Origin: Bacillota bacterium
GTDB lineage: Bacteria > Bacillota > Clostridia > Peptostreptococcales > Anaerovoracaceae
DNA length: 13,585 nt
Assembly (NCBI GenBank): GCA_016284485.1
Contig: JAEEOX010000028.1
Coordinates: 1-13,585 of the forward strand
Direction of reading: 5' to 3'
Shown: positions 1 through 5,908 of the stretch, one piece after another
Layout: every line of letters starts with the position of its first letter
Position numbering within the stretch: the first letter of the stretch is position 1
The notes under the pieces: generated by a model
Told to the model about the DNA's origin: nothing
The model's input: only the letters and a program-made list of their open reading frames with translations
The model's database searches: none
Translations under genes and position numbers: made by a program

Positions 1-44
1 CCGACGTTCATTATAGAACCTGTTGACGCCCGCGCCGCCTCCTC

Positions 45-215
45 TTATACAATTTCTTCTGTTGTGTCTTCTTCCACAACAAAAACCGATGAACTGTCGT
101 CACCGGTATCCACTACATTTTCAGTATCTGCCCACGCAAAAGACGTGCTCGGCACCATACTAAAAATCATTGCTACTGCCACAAGCAGTACCAATACTTT
201 CTTGAAGTTTTTCAT
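45..215 (-). CDS. Short secreted peptide, or broken 5' end of a surface protein
   Basis: The encoded protein is 56 residues, taking the ATG at 215 as start. AGAGGG sits 6 bases upstream of that ATG; a second in-frame ATG at 221 would directly abut the AGAGGG, so it is less likely, and longer in-frame extensions run back into the 5' leader. Residues 1-27 are a clear Sec signal peptide: basic MKNFKK, a hydrophobic core LVLLVAVAMIF, then a likely cleavage after SFA or AWA. The remaining tail of about 27 residues is acidic and Ser/Thr-rich with no recognised domain, and the ORF stops at TAA (45-47). Large extracellular proteins of Clostridia often begin exactly like this, so it may be a frameshifted or truncated adhesin N-terminus; the window ends too soon to tell. 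It could also be a genuine small exported peptide. Function unknown. Confidence 0.55.
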   Translation of the reverse strand: MKNFKKVLVLLVAVAMIFSMVPSTSFAWADTENVVDTGDDSSSVFVVEEDTTEEIV

Positions 216-313
216 AGTCATCCCTCTTATTTTATCTTCTTTTTGCCGCCTCAGGCGGCACGACAGACAAACGATGTACAATATTGACAGTCTACTGTAC
301 ACACATTTTGTCC

Positions 314-342
314 ATTATACTATTTTTAACGCTTTACCGCAA
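314..342 (-). promoter_or_regulatory. Promoter of the small secreted ORF
   Basis: Read on the minus strand: -35 TTGCGG (337-342), 17-base spacer, -10 TATAAT (314-319). Transcription would begin near 307, leaving a leader of about 90 bases with hairpin potential before the ATG at 215. The perfect -10 and ideal spacing make this one of the better promoters in the window. Confidence 0.6.
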
Positions 343-461
343 GAAAAAATCCGTTCACGAGATCGCAAACTTGGCTAAAAAATCTTATTTTTTTGCGGTT
401 CTGTGCCACCGTCACAAAACCCCCATGCCCCATTTTATACTCATGCCCACCTCCACCCATC

Positions 462-492
462 AAAAGAACCGCACAGCAACTCTGTGCGGTTC
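462..492 (-). terminator. Intrinsic terminator of the mltG-like/fba/flavoprotein operon
   Basis: A perfect 11-bp inverted repeat, GAACCGCACAG (466-476) and CTGTGCGGTTC (482-492), encloses a 5-base loop. On the minus strand the stem ends in GGTTC and runs into TTTTG, a short U-tract. It lies 25 bases past the stop of the flavoprotein gene. On the plus strand the sequence after the stem is not U-rich, so it should act on minus-strand transcripts. Confidence 0.7.
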
Positions 493-516
493 TCCCAACT
501 CGATCAGCTATTCTCT

Positions 517-1029
517 TTACAGTCCCCTTGCGAACTCGCGGATCTCCGCCAGCTTGGCTTCAGAACCGTTCTCCTCGCCAGCAGCGGTGAAGATGCCTGC
601 ATCCTGGACGCCGGTGTACGCCAGCATATCCTTGTACTGGGCGATGGCGCTGTCGTAGACTCCGGGGGAGCCGGAGCTCAGAAACAGTGCGGACTTGGTG
701 GCCTTGGCGGGCTTGCCGATGGCGTATACTCTCTGTATCGCTGCCAGCGTCTGGGCTGCCATGGTGAAATAGTAGATCGGCGATGCGTACACAATCATGT
801 CGGCTTCCTTGTACGCCGGCATCACCTTCTCCATGTCATCCTTCTGGACGCAGGTGCCTGCGCCCTTTGTGTGGCAGTATTCGCAGGCCAGACAGCCGTT
901 GATCTTCATTCTGCCCACGTGCAGGATCTCAACCTCGTGACCCGCTTCTTTTGCGCCTTCCGCAAAAGCATTGACCATGGCGGCGGTGTTGGCTGCCCTG
1001 GGGCTTCCGTTCAGTATTGCGATCTTCAT
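517..1029 (-). CDS. Flavodoxin-fold NAD(P)H/FMN reductase with Fe-S-type Cys motif
   Basis: A 170-residue member of the NADPH-dependent FMN reductase / iron-sulfur flavoprotein superfamily. The N-terminus MKIAILNGSPR is the beta-strand and phosphate-binding loop for FMN, and SPIYYF (84-89) is the second flavin-contacting loop. Residues C46, C49, C52 and C60 form CX2CX2CX7C, the compact cysteine arrangement of Isf-type flavoproteins that hold a [4Fe-4S] cluster; proteins of this type shuttle electrons between ferredoxin-like donors and small acceptors in the cytoplasm of anaerobes. The true substrate cannot be read from sequence. The start is supported by GGAGGT 7 bases before the ATG. It follows the aldolase gene by 18 bases and is the last gene before the terminator, so it is co-transcribed with fba. 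A plain quinone or nitro reductase without a cluster is the alternative. Confidence 0.85.
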   Translation of the reverse strand: MKIAILNGSPRAANTAAMVNAFAEGAKEAGHEVEILHVGRMKINGCLACEYCHTKGAGTCVQKDDMEKVMPAYKEADMIVYASPIYYFTMAAQTLAAIQRVYAIGKPAKATKSALFLSSGSPGVYDSAIAQYKDMLAYTGVQDAGIFTAAGEENGSEAKLAEIREFARGL

Positions 1030-1047
1030 TAATCTTACCTCCGGTTA

Positions 1048-1977
1048 CTATTTCCTGTTGCTGCAGTTGAGTACGTCCTTGATCTTGTGACGGACCATCC
1101 TGGTGATGGCATCTCTTCCGGGGCCCAGATACTTCCTGGGGTCGAACTCGGAAGGATTCTCGATGAAGAACTTCCTGATCTCGGCGGTCATGGCCAGTCT
1201 CAGGTCTGTGTCGATATTGACCTTGCAGACGCCGTGCTTCACGGCTTCTTTGATCATCTCCTCAGGAACGCCCTGGGCTCCGGGTACGCTTCCGCCGTAC
1301 TCGTTGCACATGTCTACGAATTCTCTGAGCACTGATGATGCTCCGTGGAGTACCAGCGGTGTCTCAGGGATCAGTCCGTGGATGACCTTGAGTCTCTCGA
1401 TGTCCAGGTACGGGTCGCCTTTGAACTTGTATGCGCCATGGGATGTGCCGATGGCGATGGCCAGTGAGTCCACGCCTGTAAGTCTTACGAACTCTGCAGC
1501 CTCTTCAGGATCGGTGAACTTGGCGGATCTCTCGTCTACGGACACGTCGTCCTCCACTCCGGCCAGCTTGCCCAGCTCAGCCTCGACCACTACGCCGTGG
1601 TCATGAGCGTATTCCACCACTCTCTTAGTGAGGGCAACGTTCTCTTCGAAGGGATACTGGGAGCCGTCGATCATGACTGACGTGAAGCCGTTGTCCACGC
1701 AGGCCTTGCAGATGTCGAAGTCTGCGCCGTGGTCCAGGTGCAGGCAGATGTCAGCGCCTGTGTCCTCGATGGCTGCTTCCACAAGTTTGATCAGATAGGC
1801 AGGACGGGCATACTTCCTCGCCCCCGCGGATACCTGCAGGATCAGCGGCGCGTTCTCAGCGGCCGCGGCATCCACGATGCCCTGCACGATCTCCATGTTG
1901 TTGACGTTGAAAGCACCTATGGCGTAATCGTCGTTGAGTGCCTTGGCAAACATTTCCTTTGATGATATAAGTGCCAT
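1048..1977 (-). CDS. fba: Class II fructose-1,6-bisphosphate aldolase
   Basis: A 309-residue zinc-dependent class II aldolase, cytoplasmic, that cleaves fructose-1,6-bisphosphate to glyceraldehyde-3-phosphate and dihydroxyacetone phosphate in glycolysis and runs the reverse reaction in gluconeogenesis. LDHG (81-84) carries the catalytic Asp82 and the zinc ligand His83; EAELG (132-136) supplies the conserved acidic residues; GTSHG (177-181) and HGAS (211-214) give the other two zinc-binding histidines and the phosphate loop; VNIDTD (253-258) is the C-terminal substrate motif. Length and motif order match the roughly 305-310 residue clostridial/Bacillus enzymes. AAGGAGG lies 5 bases before the ATG. 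It starts 21 bases after the MltG-like ORF and precedes the flavoprotein by 18 bases. Tagatose- or ketose-bisphosphate aldolases share these motifs, but the GTSHGAYKF form fits fructose-bisphosphate aldolase best. Confidence 0.95.
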   Translation of the reverse strand: MALISSKEMFAKALNDDYAIGAFNVNNMEIVQGIVDAAAAENAPLILQVSAGARKYARPAYLIKLVEAAIEDTGADICLHLDHGADFDICKACVDNGFTSVMIDGSQYPFEENVALTKRVVEYAHDHGVVVEAELGKLAGVEDDVSVDERSAKFTDPEEAAEFVRLTGVDSLAIAIGTSHGAYKFKGDPYLDIERLKVIHGLIPETPLVLHGASSVLREFVDMCNEYGGSVPGAQGVPEEMIKEAVKHGVCKVNIDTDLRLAMTAEIRKFFIENPSEFDPRKYLGPGRDAITRMVRHKIKDVLNCSNRK

Positions 1978-1998
1978 ATTTTCCTCCTTATGTATTAA

Positions 1999-2553
1999 TC
2001 AGCTCCAGTTGACCTGTTTGATTATGTCGAGTTTGGTCGCTCCCTTGGGGAACGTGAACACTCCGGATCTCATCTTCTCGTGATCGAAGCCGTTCTCCTG
2101 GCAGATGGTCCGGTATTCCTCGTAGCTCTCGAAGATGCCTGCTTCCACCAGGCACTGCACGGCACCGTAAGCCGTGGTCACCTCGCTGGGAATGGTCACC
2201 TTCAGTTCTCTGGAAAGCACGTCTCCGTCCCAGAGTTCTCCTGTCACCTGCGGTTCATCCACCTGAGTGTCCTGATTGCCTGTCTGTTCTCCGGTCTGAG
2301 TCTGCTCGCCGGTCTCGCCTGTCTGAGTCTGCTCGCCGGTCTCGCCTGTCTGGCCGGACACTTCTCCGGTCTCCTGAGTGGTGTCGTCGGGATTGGTCAA
2401 GATGGTCTGCGCGTCGTCTGTCCCCAGGACTTCCTTGGGATATTCCAGGATGATCCCCAGTCTCCAGACGATGATCAGAGCGGCCAGGGCCATTATCAGG
2501 ATCGCCACCAGGATATCGCTTTTATCATAAATTAAATCTTTGATCTTGTTCAT
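1999..2553 (-). CDS. Membrane-anchored MltG/YceG-like protein lacking the catalytic domain
   Basis: 184 residues. A short basic cytoplasmic N-terminus precedes one transmembrane helix (about 14-36), then a low-complexity linker (about 55-100) rich in Thr, Gly, Glu and Gln with TGEQTQ-type repeats, then a C-terminal globular part (about 113-184). That part reads like the LysM-like N-terminal module of MltG/YceG endolytic transglycosylases (pattern VTIPSEVTTAYGAVQCLVEA, then GVFTFPKG and DIIKQV near the end). The catalytic domain of full-length MltG is absent, so it probably binds glycan or a division partner at the outer face rather than cutting. Short relatives of this kind are common in Clostridia, usually as hypotheticals. 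AGGGG lies 8 bases before the ATG. It heads the operon with fba. The family call is by pattern only; the function is unknown. Confidence 0.75.
   Translation of the reverse strand: MNKIKDLIYDKSDILVAILIMALAALIIVWRLGIILEYPKEVLGTDDAQTILTNPDDTTQETGEVSGQTGETGEQTQTGETGEQTQTGEQTGNQDTQVDEPQVTGELWDGDVLSRELKVTIPSEVTTAYGAVQCLVEAGIFESYEEYRTICQENGFDHEKMRSGVFTFPKGATKLDIIKQVNWS
2298..2351 (-). repeat. 27-bp perfect tandem repeat, two copies
   Basis: Two identical 27-base units (2298-2324 and 2325-2351) lie back to back in the linker-coding part of the MltG-like gene, with partial copies on the 2280-2297 side. Each unit adds nine residues (Thr/Gly/Glu/Gln), so gain or loss of a unit keeps the frame and only changes linker length. 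Confidence 0.9.
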
Positions 2554-2563
2554 TTCTCTACCC

Positions 2564-2575
2564 CTGATATATCAG
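2564..2575. promoter_or_regulatory. 12-bp palindrome in the leader of the MltG-like gene
   Basis: CTGATATATCAG is a perfect palindrome just downstream of the predicted minus-strand transcription start (about 2583) and 10 bases before the ATG at 2553. The position would suit a repressor operator, but no known family motif is recognised. Confidence 0.3.
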
Positions 2576-2589
2576 CATATTGACACTTT

Positions 2590-2618
2590 ATTTTAGCAGA
2601 TTAACACTTTAAAAACAA
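2590..2618 (-). promoter_or_regulatory. Promoter of the mltG-like/fba/flavoprotein operon
   Basis: Minus-strand reading: -35 TTGTTT (2613-2618), 17-base spacer, extended -10 TGC-TAAAAT (-10 at 2590-2595). The start would be near 2583, giving a leader of about 30 bases. Its -35 shares base 2613 with the -35 of the divergent rluA promoter, so the two polymerases probably exclude each other. Confidence 0.6.
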
Positions 2619-2636
2619 GGGCATCTGGGGTATAAT
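2608..2636 (+). promoter_or_regulatory. Promoter of rluA-lepB-smpB, placing the start at or near the ATG
   Basis: -35 TTTAAA (2608-2613), 17-base spacer, -10 TATAAT (2631-2636). The -10 is perfect and the -35 weak. The rluA ATG at 2643 begins 7 bases after the -10, where transcription itself should start, so the message may have essentially no 5' leader. Confidence 0.55.
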
Positions 2637-2642
2637 GTTCCC

Positions 2643-3650
2643 ATGGTCAGAATAGAGATCTCCGATAATACCGAAAATCAAAGACTGGACCGCTTTCTCA
2701 GGAAGTACTTTCCGAAGGCTTCTCTGTCCCACATATACAGGATCATCCGCAAGGATCTGAAGCTCAACGGCAAGCGCGCCCATGAGGATGCCCTTCTTCG
2801 TGCGGGCGACCAGGTCGTCATATATATGTCGGACGAGGAGGCCGCTTCCCTCATGCGTAAGCCCAAGTCTGCCAAGGCTAAGCGCCAGTTCCAGATCGCC
2901 TATGAGGACGACAACGTCCTGGCAGCAAACAAGCCCTTCGGTCTTCTGACCCACGGCGACTCTCAGGAAAAGAAGAACCACCTGACCAATCAGGTGATCT
3001 CATACCTGATCGAGGGCGGGCAGTACGATCCCTTCGTGGAGAGATCTTTTGCGCCCTCACCTGCCAACCGCATCGACCGCAATACCACAGGTCTGGTGCT
3101 TTTCGCAAAAAACGCGGAGGCCCTCAGGGAGCTCAACGCTCTGCTCCGCTCAAAAGACGGCATCGAGAAGTACTACCTCACCGTCTGCGAGGGCAGGATG
3201 CCTCAGGGCGAGACCCGTCTCACCGGCTACATGAAGAAGGACGAGGCCAGAAACAAGGTCACCGTCTCCCAGTCTCCGGAGGACGGCAAACTCATGGAGA
3301 CATCGGTCATCCCCGTGGCCTACAGTCTGCCCGGACAGGGCAGCAGGTCGCTGCTGCTGGTCAGGATCTTCACGGGACGCACCCACCAGATACGCGCTCA
3401 GCTGGCGGACGCGGGGCACCCGCTTCTGGGAGACACCAAGTACGGCGCCCGTCCCAGCAGGCTCCGCAGCACTCAGCTCCTGCACAGCTGGCAGCTCAGG
3501 TTCACGGACATGGGAGACGGCAGGCTGGCATACCTTACAGGCAGGACAGTTACCGCTGACCCGCCTCAGGACATGATGAAGATAATAAGTGACCTCTTCG
3601 GCATCAGGACCGCCGGGGAGCTTGAAAATATCGCAAAAGATTACTTCTGA
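2643..3650 (+). CDS. RluA-family 23S rRNA pseudouridine synthase
   Basis: 335 residues. The protein isomerises uridine to pseudouridine in RNA, most likely in 23S rRNA as for RluC/RluD relatives. Residues 13-60 are an S4 RNA-binding domain (QRLDRFLRKYFPKASLSHIY), then comes the synthase domain from about 84: NKPFGLLTHG (96-105), the catalytic loop NRIDRNTTGLVL (142-153) with Asp145 as nucleophile in place of the common HRLDxxTSG, and TGRTHQIRAQL (244-254) with GDTKYG (263-268). A tail of about 50 residues follows the core and has no recognised domain. The start at 2643 suits the family N-terminus, but no good ribosome binding site precedes it (only GGGG 12 bases upstream). It is the first gene of the operon; signal peptidase follows after 14 bases. 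The exact target uridine cannot be inferred. Confidence 0.93.
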   Translation: MVRIEISDNTENQRLDRFLRKYFPKASLSHIYRIIRKDLKLNGKRAHEDALLRAGDQVVIYMSDEEAASLMRKPKSAKAKRQFQIAYEDDNVLAANKPFGLLTHGDSQEKKNHLTNQVISYLIEGGQYDPFVERSFAPSPANRIDRNTTGLVLFAKNAEALRELNALLRSKDGIEKYYLTVCEGRMPQGETRLTGYMKKDEARNKVTVSQSPEDGKLMETSVIPVAYSLPGQGSRSLLLVRIFTGRTHQIRAQLADAGHPLLGDTKYGARPSRLRSTQLLHSWQLRFTDMGDGRLAYLTGRTVTADPPQDMMKIISDLFGIRTAGELENIAKDYF

Positions 3651-3664
3651 AAGGATCTGTTCAA

Positions 3665-4207
3665 TTGGAAAACGAAAAGAAGAGCAAAAGCAAATTCGGT
3701 GAATGGATAAGGGACATAATCATAGCCATCGTTCTGGCAGCTGTGGTGCTTTTGCTGTTTAAGCCTGTGATCGTGAAGCAGCACTCCATGGAGCCTAACT
3801 TCTACGGCGGCGACTACCTCATAGTGGCCAGGCAGGCATACACATTCTCAGGAAGCCCCCAGACGGGAGACGTCGTCGTGTTCAGGACTGAGCTCACCGA
3901 CGAAGAAGGAAACGACAAGAACCTGATCAAGAGGGTCATCGCCTGCCCAGGCGACACCGTAGAGATCCGGGACGGATACGTGTACCTGAACGGGGATCTT
4001 TTGGACGAGCCCTACCTGATGGAACAGGGCGTATCGGGCAAGATGGACGCCATGACCGTCCCCGAGGGTATGTACTTCTGCTGCGGCGACAACCGCGCAG
4101 TGTCCAACGATTCCAGAGGAAGCCAGGTGGGACTGGTGGCCGAGGATGATATCATCGGCAAGGTAGTACTCAGGCTCTATCCCTTCGACAGGATCAGTAC
4201 ATTCTAG
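3665..4207 (+). CDS. lepB: Signal peptidase I
   Basis: A 180-residue type I signal peptidase (S26) that removes signal peptides from exported proteins at the outer face of the membrane. One transmembrane helix spans about 16-34 after a short basic cytoplasmic segment. Box B, HSMEPNF, places the catalytic Ser at 41; box D, LIKRVIACPGD, places the catalytic Lys at 89; box E, GDNR (141-144) followed by SNDSRGS, completes the family pattern. The length is typical of the short Gram-positive SipS-like enzymes. No ATG is available near the N-terminus, so the start is TTG at 3665, with AAGGA 9 bases before it. It sits 14 bases after rluA and 8 bases before smpB, and is transcribed with both. Likely clients include the secreted ORF at the left end of the window. 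Confidence 0.95.
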   Translation: MENEKKSKSKFGEWIRDIIIAIVLAAVVLLLFKPVIVKQHSMEPNFYGGDYLIVARQAYTFSGSPQTGDVVVFRTELTDEEGNDKNLIKRVIACPGDTVEIRDGYVYLNGDLLDEPYLMEQGVSGKMDAMTVPEGMYFCCGDNRAVSNDSRGSQVGLVAEDDIIGKVVLRLYPFDRISTF

Positions 4208-4215
4208 GTGATAAA

Positions 4216-4677
4216 TTGAAAAGAGAGATAAAGTTAGCAGCCAACAACAAAAAAGCTTACCACGACTACTTCGTGGAAGAGACCTACGAGGCGGGCATCG
4301 AGCTGACCGGCACCGAGATCAAGTCGGTCCGCGCAGGCAAGGTCTCCATCAAGGAGTCCTTCGTCAAGATCAAAGCCGGCCAGGCCATGGTCTACGGAAT
4401 GAACATTTCCCCTTACGAGCAGGGGAACCGTTTTAACGTGGAACCCACCAGGACCCGCAGGCTCCTCCTCCACAAGCAGGAGATCCGCAAGCTGGACCAG
4501 GCTTTGGCCCTTGAAGGCATGACCCTGATCCCTCTTCGGATGTACATCAACGAGGACGGCCGGGCCAAGCTGGAGATCGGCCTCTGCAAAGGTAAGAAAA
4601 ACTACGACAAGCGCGAATCCATCGCCAAGCGCGATTCCAAGCGGGACATCGAGCGGAGGATGAAAAACAGAAGATAG
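4216..4677 (+). CDS. smpB: SsrA-binding protein SmpB
   Basis: A 153-residue SmpB, the partner of tmRNA in trans-translation: it binds the tRNA-like domain of ssrA RNA, delivers it to stalled ribosomes and lets the nascent chain be tagged for degradation. The start AANNKKAYHDYFVEETYEAG and LTGTEIKSVRAGKVSIKES are the oligonucleotide-binding barrel; the C-terminal basic tail from about 127 (KGKKNYDKRESIAKRDSKRD) is the part that enters the mRNA channel. The length is normal. The start is TTG (4216), with AGGTG 5 bases before it, overlapping the lepB stop region, so translation is probably coupled to lepB. It is last in its operon, directly before a strong terminator. No ssrA gene is visible nearby. 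Confidence 0.97.
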   Translation: MKREIKLAANNKKAYHDYFVEETYEAGIELTGTEIKSVRAGKVSIKESFVKIKAGQAMVYGMNISPYEQGNRFNVEPTRTRRLLLHKQEIRKLDQALALEGMTLIPLRMYINEDGRAKLEIGLCKGKKNYDKRESIAKRDSKRDIERRMKNRR

Positions 4678-4681
4678 AATG

Positions 4682-4715
4682 AAGAGGAGAAGCGGTAAGC
4701 TTCTCCTCTTTTTTT
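4682..4715 (+). terminator. Strong intrinsic terminator after smpB
   Basis: A perfect 12-bp stem, AAGAGGAGAAGC (4682-4693) and GCTTCTCCTCTT (4699-4710), with loop GGTAA, followed by a T-run through 4715. It ends the rluA-lepB-smpB transcript and lies 4 bases from the stop of the convergent aldo/keto reductase gene. The minus-strand side is only weakly U-rich (TTCATTC), so action in that direction is possible but less certain. Confidence 0.92.
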
Positions 4716-4719
4716 CGTA

Positions 4720-5898
4720 TTATTTGTTCTCCTCTTCCAGCCTCCTGGCCGCTTCTTCTCTCTCCCTGCAGATGTCCGCCCAGCTGGGGATCTTGGTGAG
4801 CGCCTCTGCGAAGGCCGCCAGTTCCACGGGGATCTCGATCTTTTGCGGACACATCTCCATGCAGGCGCCGCAGCCTATGCAGGCTGAGGGCAGCTTGTCC
4901 TCGGGAAGAGCGTCAAGCTGCATCTTGATGGTGAAACCTGAATCCGCCCTGATCTGATTGTACTTGAACAAAAGATCCGGGATATCCAGTTCCATGGGGC
5001 AGCTTGCGGTGCAGTACCTGCAGGCAGTGCAGGGGATCTCGCTCTTCATGGCATCAGCTGCGTCCATGATGATCTTTTCCTCGTCCGCGGTGAGGGGGTC
5101 ATAGTGGTCGAAGGCCGCCACATTGTCCACCACGTGATCCATGGCGGTCATTCCCGAAAGCACTGTCAGCACACCGTCCAGTTTCTGAGTCCATCTGAAA
5201 GCGTAGGATGCAGCGGATCTGTCCCCTCCCAGGGCGCCCATCACGTTCTCGGGAAGGCTGGCCAGCTTGCCGCCTCTTGCAGGTTCCATGATGATCACCG
5301 GCAGGCCGTGCTCAACCGCCATCTCGTACTTTTCCTTCGCCTTCTGCACGGTCCAGTCGAAGTAGTTGATCTGGAGCTGGCAGAAGTCCATCATGTCGCC
5401 GTACTTGTCCATGATCTTCTGAAGGGTGGGAAGGTCAGCGTGGCTGGAGAATCCCAGGAACCTGATCCTGCCCTGCTTTTTCTGCTCGACAAAGTAGTCG
5501 ATGATGCCCCACTGAGGATCCTCGTAGGTCTTCAGCGAGTTCTCGTACATGTTGTGCAAAAGATAAAAGTCGAAGTGATCCACCTGGCATTTCTTCAGCT
5601 GTTTCTCAAAGGTATCAGCCGGGTCATACTTCTCAGATATGGCGTGGCCGGGATACTTGGTGGCCAGATAGAAGCTGTCTCTGGGGTATTTCTTAAGGAT
5701 CTTTCCAATGACGGTCTCGGAGGTACCATTATGGTAGACCGCTGCCGTGTCGAAGTAGTTCACTCCGTGTTCGATGGCGTAGTCCACCATCTTCTCCGTC
5801 AGTTCCTCATCCACGGACTTGTCCTCTTTGAGAGGAAGTCTCATGAGCCCGAAGCCCAGCATGGAAATGTCCAGATCTTTGAATTTGCGGTAAATCAT
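4720..5898 (-). CDS. Aldo/keto reductase with C-terminal 2x[4Fe-4S] ferredoxin domain
   Basis: 392 residues. Residues 1-280 form an aldo/keto reductase TIM barrel with the full catalytic tetrad Asp50, Tyr55, Lys81 and His115 (FDTAAVY, ATKYPG, LLHN). Residues 290-350 carry two bacterial ferredoxin motifs, CTACRYCTASCP (C290, C293, C296, C300) and CIGCGACMEMCP (C340, C343, C346, C350), each able to hold a [4Fe-4S] cluster. This fused form is widespread in Clostridia and other anaerobes, and probably links NAD(P)H or ferredoxin electrons to reduction of a carbonyl; the substrate is not known from sequence. The last 40 residues are helical and charged. AAGGAGG precedes the ATG by 5 bases and overlaps the uvrA stop, so the gene is the last member of the murT-gatD-uvrA operon. 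No functional link to repair is evident. Confidence 0.93.
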   Translation of the reverse strand: MIYRKFKDLDISMLGFGLMRLPLKEDKSVDEELTEKMVDYAIEHGVNYFDTAAVYHNGTSETVIGKILKKYPRDSFYLATKYPGHAISEKYDPADTFEKQLKKCQVDHFDFYLLHNMYENSLKTYEDPQWGIIDYFVEQKKQGRIRFLGFSSHADLPTLQKIMDKYGDMMDFCQLQINYFDWTVQKAKEKYEMAVEHGLPVIIMEPARGGKLASLPENVMGALGGDRSAASYAFRWTQKLDGVLTVLSGMTAMDHVVDNVAAFDHYDPLTADEEKIIMDAADAMKSEIPCTACRYCTASCPMELDIPDLLFKYNQIRADSGFTIKMQLDALPEDKLPSACIGCGACMEMCPQKIEIPVELAAFAEALTKIPSWADICREREEAARRLEEENK

Positions 5899-5908
5899 TT
5901 CACCCTCC

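Larger units (their letters stand above)
216..516. other. Intergenic region between two minus-strand genes
   Basis: About 300 bases without a supported gene. It holds the 5' leader and promoter of the small secreted ORF (216-342) and the terminator of the flavoprotein operon (462-492). The leader contains a strong GC hairpin, GCCGCC-TCA-GGCGGC at 245-259, and two copies of the palindrome TGTACA at 275-280 and 296-301. I see nothing further in 343-461 beyond AT-rich sequence that could act as an UP-like element. Short ORFs on either strand here have no ribosome binding site or recognisable protein content. Confidence 0.6.

Noticed and set aside
23..51. Promoter-like TTGACG-17-TATACA on the plus strand
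   Set aside because: No plus-strand gene follows, and the bases belong to the end of the minus-strand small ORF; probably chance.
245..259. GC hairpin as a terminator
   Set aside because: There is no U-run on the 3' side in either useful direction; on the minus strand it is followed by A residues and a leader, so it is listed only as leader structure.
403..1032. 209-codon plus-strand ORF over the flavoprotein gene
   Set aside because: It crosses the terminator and the flavoprotein gene antisense, with no recognisable protein content.
2298..2351. CRISPR-like or mobile repeat
   Set aside because: The two units are adjacent without spacers, lie in frame inside a coding region and encode a Thr/Gly/Glu/Gln linker.
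4680..4720. Possible ssrA (tmRNA) gene next to smpB
   Set aside because: Only a terminator of about 35 bases fits between smpB and the convergent reductase gene; no tRNA-like ends are present.
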